In this document: one piece after another, positions 13,347 to 15,613 of the stretch
Position numbering within the stretch: position 1 is the stretch's first letter
Layout: every line of letters begins with the position of its first letter
From: CAZTTG01 sp964615935
Lineage (GTDB): Bacteria > Planctomycetota > UBA1135 > GCA-002686595
Reading direction: 5' to 3'
NCBI GenBank assembly: GCA_964615935.1
Contig: CAZTTG010000120.1
Location: forward strand, 1 to 15,613
DNA: 15,613 nt
The notes under the pieces: generated by a model
Seen by the model: only the letters and a program-made list of their open reading frames with translations
What the model was told of the DNA's origin: nothing
Database searches by the model: none
Position numbers and translations under genes: made by a program

Positions 13347-15476
13347 ATGCACGGCCATCTCCTCGCTGCGCTCCTCTGCGCCATCACCCCCCTCCTCCAG
13401 GACCCGGCCCCGCCGCGGGTCGCGAAACACCTGGACGTCCCCTACCACCGGGTCGAGGGCGCGGAGGCGCGGCTCACCTGCCTGGACGTCTACGCCCCGG
13501 AATCGGGCGAGGGCCTCCCGATCCTGGTGATGATCCACGGCGGCGGCTGGCGCCTGGGCGACAAGGCTCGGGGCGGGATGACGCGCTACAAGGTCCCGCA
13601 CTTCACCGGGGCGGGCTACGTGTACGTCAGCATCAACTACCGCCTCTCCCCGGCGGTGCGGCACCCGGTGCACGTGCAGGACGTCGCCCGCGCGCTGGGC
13701 TGGATCCACGATCACGCGCGGGAGGTCGGCGGGGATCCCGACAGGATCTTCGTCATGGGACACTCGGCCGGCGCGCATCTCGCCGCGCTGGTGGCCACGG
13801 ACGAGCGGCGCCTCCAGGAGGTGGGCAAGGACCTCTCGATCCTGAAGGGAGCGGTGCTGCTCGACAGCGCCGCCTACGACCTTCCGCGCTACGCGGACGA
13901 GCTGGGCGCCCCGGCGGCCGCGACCCGGATGTACCGGACCGCCTTCGGACCTCCGGGTCCGGCCTGGCGGGACGCCTCCCCGCGGCACCACGTCGAAGCG
14001 GGCAAGGGGATTCCCCCCTTCCTGATCCTCCATACCGGCCTCCGCCGGACCGGGGCGACCCTGTCGAGAGAGCTGGCCGAAGCGCTGGTCGCGGCCGGCA
14101 CACCGGCCCGGGCCGTCCACGCCGCCGATCGCAACCACTCGGGCCTGAACCGCGGCATCGGCGAGCCGGGCGATCCCTACACCGCGCTGGTGATGGACTT
14201 CCTGGCGGAGCACGGCGAGCCCGAGCCCCCGCCCTTCGCCGACGACATCCGCGCCCTGCGCGGGATCCTCGAGAGCCGCTGGTCCTACCTCGAGCACCGC
14301 CGCGAGCTCGACGGGCTGGACCTCGACGCGCTCGAGGCCGAGGCGCTCGAGCTCCTGGGCGAGGAGCCCGACGAGCGCGCCTTCCTTCTTGCGCTCACTC
14401 GATACGTCGCCGGCCTGCGCGACGGGCACGCCGACGTGTTTTACGAGGGTCTCTCCCTGCAGGAGGTCTGGCGTTGGCCCTTCCTCCTGGCCGAGGACGC
14501 CGAGGGAGTCTTCGTCCTCGCCGTGGCCGGGAACCCGGGGCCGAGGCCGGGCGATTCGGTGCTCGCCGTGGACGGCGAGCCCATCGAGTCGCTCCTCCTG
14601 GCGAGCGAGAAACTCTGCCTCGCCTCCACCGACGGGGCTCGGCGGGCCGCGGCACTGCGCAGTCTCCCGGCATCCACCGGGCGGGAGAGGCTGCGCGTGA
14701 AGCTGCGGCGCCGCGACGGGGACGGGGAGGCAGAGGAGCTCGAGGTGGCCTGCGTCCCCGCAGGGACCTGGATCCCATCGCCCAGACCGCGGCTGCAGGA
14801 AACCGAGACGCGCGTGATCGAGCCCGGAATCGGCTACTTCAGGCCGGGCAGTTTCCGGCCGCCTGCCGACTCGCCCTGGGCCGCCGCAACACCCAAAGAG
14901 CGGGAGCGGATTCTCGAGGATAGCTATCGCCGGCTCGCCGAGAGCGTCGAGAGCCTCGCTCGAGCCGAGGTACTGATCCTCGATCTGCGCGGAAATCCCG
15001 GGGGCACCGACCTCCTGGGCGAGGAGCTGGCCGGGCTCCTGCTGGAGCCCGAGGCGGTGTACTTCCAGCTCCAGTCGCGGGGTGTGTTCGGTTGGTGGAG
15101 AGCCGCGCACCCCTATCCGGTTCGTTCCCAACCGGGACGCGATCCCTGGCGGGGAGGGCTCGTCTGCCTCATCGACGAGGGCGTTTTCAGCACGGCCGAC
15201 AACTTCGCCGCCTGCCTGCGCGACAATCGCCCGGACGCGGTCTTCATCGGCCGACCCACCGGAGCCGGTACCGGCGCCCCGCGTGGCGTCGAGCTGCCCG
15301 GCACGGGGGCGTGGGTGATCTTCTGCACCATGCGCGTGTACTCGCCCGACGGCGAGATGATCGAGGGCGTGGGGGTGAAGCCCGACGTCCCCGTGGGCTG
15401 GACGCGCGAGGACTACCTGGAAGGGCGCGATCCGGACCTGGAGGCGGCGCTCGAGATCGCGCGATCGAAGCTGTAG
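13347..15476 (+). CDS. Fusion of BD-FAE/kynurenine formamidase-like esterase and S41-type peptidase domain
   Basis: One continuous 709-residue frame with two domains. Residues 1-18 look like a short signal peptide, without a Lys or Arg. Residues about 25-290 are an alpha/beta hydrolase: VMIHGGGWRLGDK (61-73) as oxyanion motif, VMGHSAGAHLAAL (136-148) with Ser140, and DRNHSGLN (261-268) with candidate His264. The usual acid-bearing HGxxD segment is replaced by HTGLRRTG (229-236). Residues about 295-700 resemble S41 C-terminal processing/tricorn-like peptidases: helical region with LRDGHADV (357-364), a PDZ-like PRPGDSVLAVDGEPI (399-413), VLILDLRGNPGG (542-553) and LIDEGVFSTADNFAACL (608-624), with Ser615 as likely nucleophile. 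AGGA lies before the ATG. It is last in the plus block, 21 bases after the GH106-like gene. Esters on a glycan or peptide could be substrates; both activities are inferred. Confidence 0.82.
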   Translation: MHGHLLAALLCAITPLLQDPAPPRVAKHLDVPYHRVEGAEARLTCLDVYAPESGEGLPILVMIHGGGWRLGDKARGGMTRYKVPHFTGAGYVYVSINYRLSPAVRHPVHVQDVARALGWIHDHAREVGGDPDRIFVMGHSAGAHLAALVATDERRLQEVGKDLSILKGAVLLDSAAYDLPRYADELGAPAAATRMYRTAFGPPGPAWRDASPRHHVEAGKGIPPFLILHTGLRRTGATLSRELAEALVAAGTPARAVHAADRNHSGLNRGIGEPGDPYTALVMDFLAEHGEPEPPPFADDIRALRGILESRWSYLEHRRELDGLDLDALEAEALELLGEEPDERAFLLALTRYVAGLRDGHADVFYEGLSLQEVWRWPFLLAEDAEGVFVLAVAGNPGPRPGDSVLAVDGEPIESLLLASEKLCLASTDGARRAAALRSLPASTGRERLRVKLRRRDGDGEAEELEVACVPAGTWIPSPRPRLQETETRVIEPGIGYFRPGSFRPPADSPWAAATPKERERILEDSYRRLAESVESLARAEVLILDLRGNPGGTDLLGEELAGLLLEPEAVYFQLQSRGVFGWWRAAHPYPVRSQPGRDPWRGGLVCLIDEGVFSTADNFAACLRDNRPDAVFIGRPTGAGTGAPRGVELPGTGAWVIFCTMRVYSPDGEMIEGVGVKPDVPVGWTREDYLEGRDPDLEAALEIARSKL

Positions 15477-15497
15477 CGCCGAACGCCGTGCTCTCCC

Positions 15498-15528
15498 CTG
15501 CTCGCCGAGTCAGGCTCCAGGCGAGTGG
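15498..15528 (+). terminator. Hairpin after the esterase-peptidase gene
   Basis: CTCGCC (15501-15506) pairs with GGCGAG (15520-15525), and three more pairs including two G-U extend it, around a 13-base loop. It starts about 20 bases after the last stop of the plus-strand block. No T-run follows; a second C/G-rich self-complementary patch lies at about 15530-15552. Position makes termination plausible, but strength is doubtful. Confidence 0.28.
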
Positions 15529-15613
15529 TCCCCAAATCGGAGGGGCTCCCCCTATCATGCTCACTTTCCGCAGGTGGGAGGGTGGCTTTCTGAGGATTTC
15601 TCCGCCGCCGCGC

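Noticed and set aside
11528..14923. Plus-strand 1131-codon frame overlapping the GH106-like and esterase genes
   Set aside because: Arg/Pro/Gly-rich frame-shifted shadow that crosses a real gene boundary, with no motifs.
11142..15131. Antisense minus-strand frame of 1329 codons over the GH106-like and esterase genes
   Set aside because: Composition is that of a shadow frame, with no recognisable motif; the plus-strand frames hold clear conserved motifs. Lack of stops is expected at this G+C content.
15557..15613. Possible start of a further plus-strand gene (ATG at 15557, open to the window edge)
   Set aside because: Only 19 codons are visible, the GGAGG before it is 13 bases away, and no family feature can be read.
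1..15613. CRISPR arrays, insertion sequences, tRNA or rRNA genes, defence genes
   Set aside because: No regularly spaced repeats, transposase or recombinase motifs, terminal inverted repeats or RNA gene signatures were seen by eye on either strand.

Overview
The window is G+C-rich bacterial DNA (roughly 70% G+C by eye, almost every third codon position G or C). Gene content suggests a free-living heterotroph that degrades complex polysaccharides. A Planctomycetota or related lineage is a reasonable guess: it rests on the very long sodium:solute symporter, the heparinase/isomerase/URO-D combination and a membrane-protein family with an LRPxxG motif. No rRNA, tRNA or marker gene fixes the taxonomy.

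There are two divergent blocks with a shared intergenic region at about 9375-9538. The minus-strand block (9374 down to 78) reads, in transcription order: PfkB-type sugar kinase, URO-D-family protein, a 278-base gap with a candidate hairpin and promoter, two overlapping membrane-protein genes, a 147-base gap holding a decayed copy of the URO-D gene's 3' end, a xylose-isomerase-like TIM-barrel protein, an SSS-family symporter, and a secreted heparinase II/III-type polysaccharide lyase. The plus-strand block (9539 to 15476) holds four genes spaced 21-26 bases apart: an alpha/beta hydrolase, a nitrilase-superfamily protein, a short GH106-like glycosidase with a possible lipoprotein signal, and a fusion of a BD-FAE-like esterase with an S41-type peptidase domain.

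The simplest functional reading is a carbohydrate utilisation locus. The lyase, the GH106-like protein and the exported esterase would act outside the cytoplasm, the symporter would import products, and the isomerase, URO-D protein and kinase would process them inside. A uronate- and rhamnose-containing glycan is a plausible substrate, but this is inference. No SusC/SusD pair, sulfatase or regulator is present.

The most notable points are: (1) the URO-D 3' remnant, which together with the intact gene brackets the membrane-protein pair as diverged direct repeats and suggests the pair was inserted into an older operon; (2) a nitrilase-superfamily protein whose catalytic lysine position is methionine and which has only three lysines, none nearby; (3) the esterase-S41 fusion; (4) the membrane pair itself, whose two members look related to each other. 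I did not find a clear new defence, mobile or RNA-based system.
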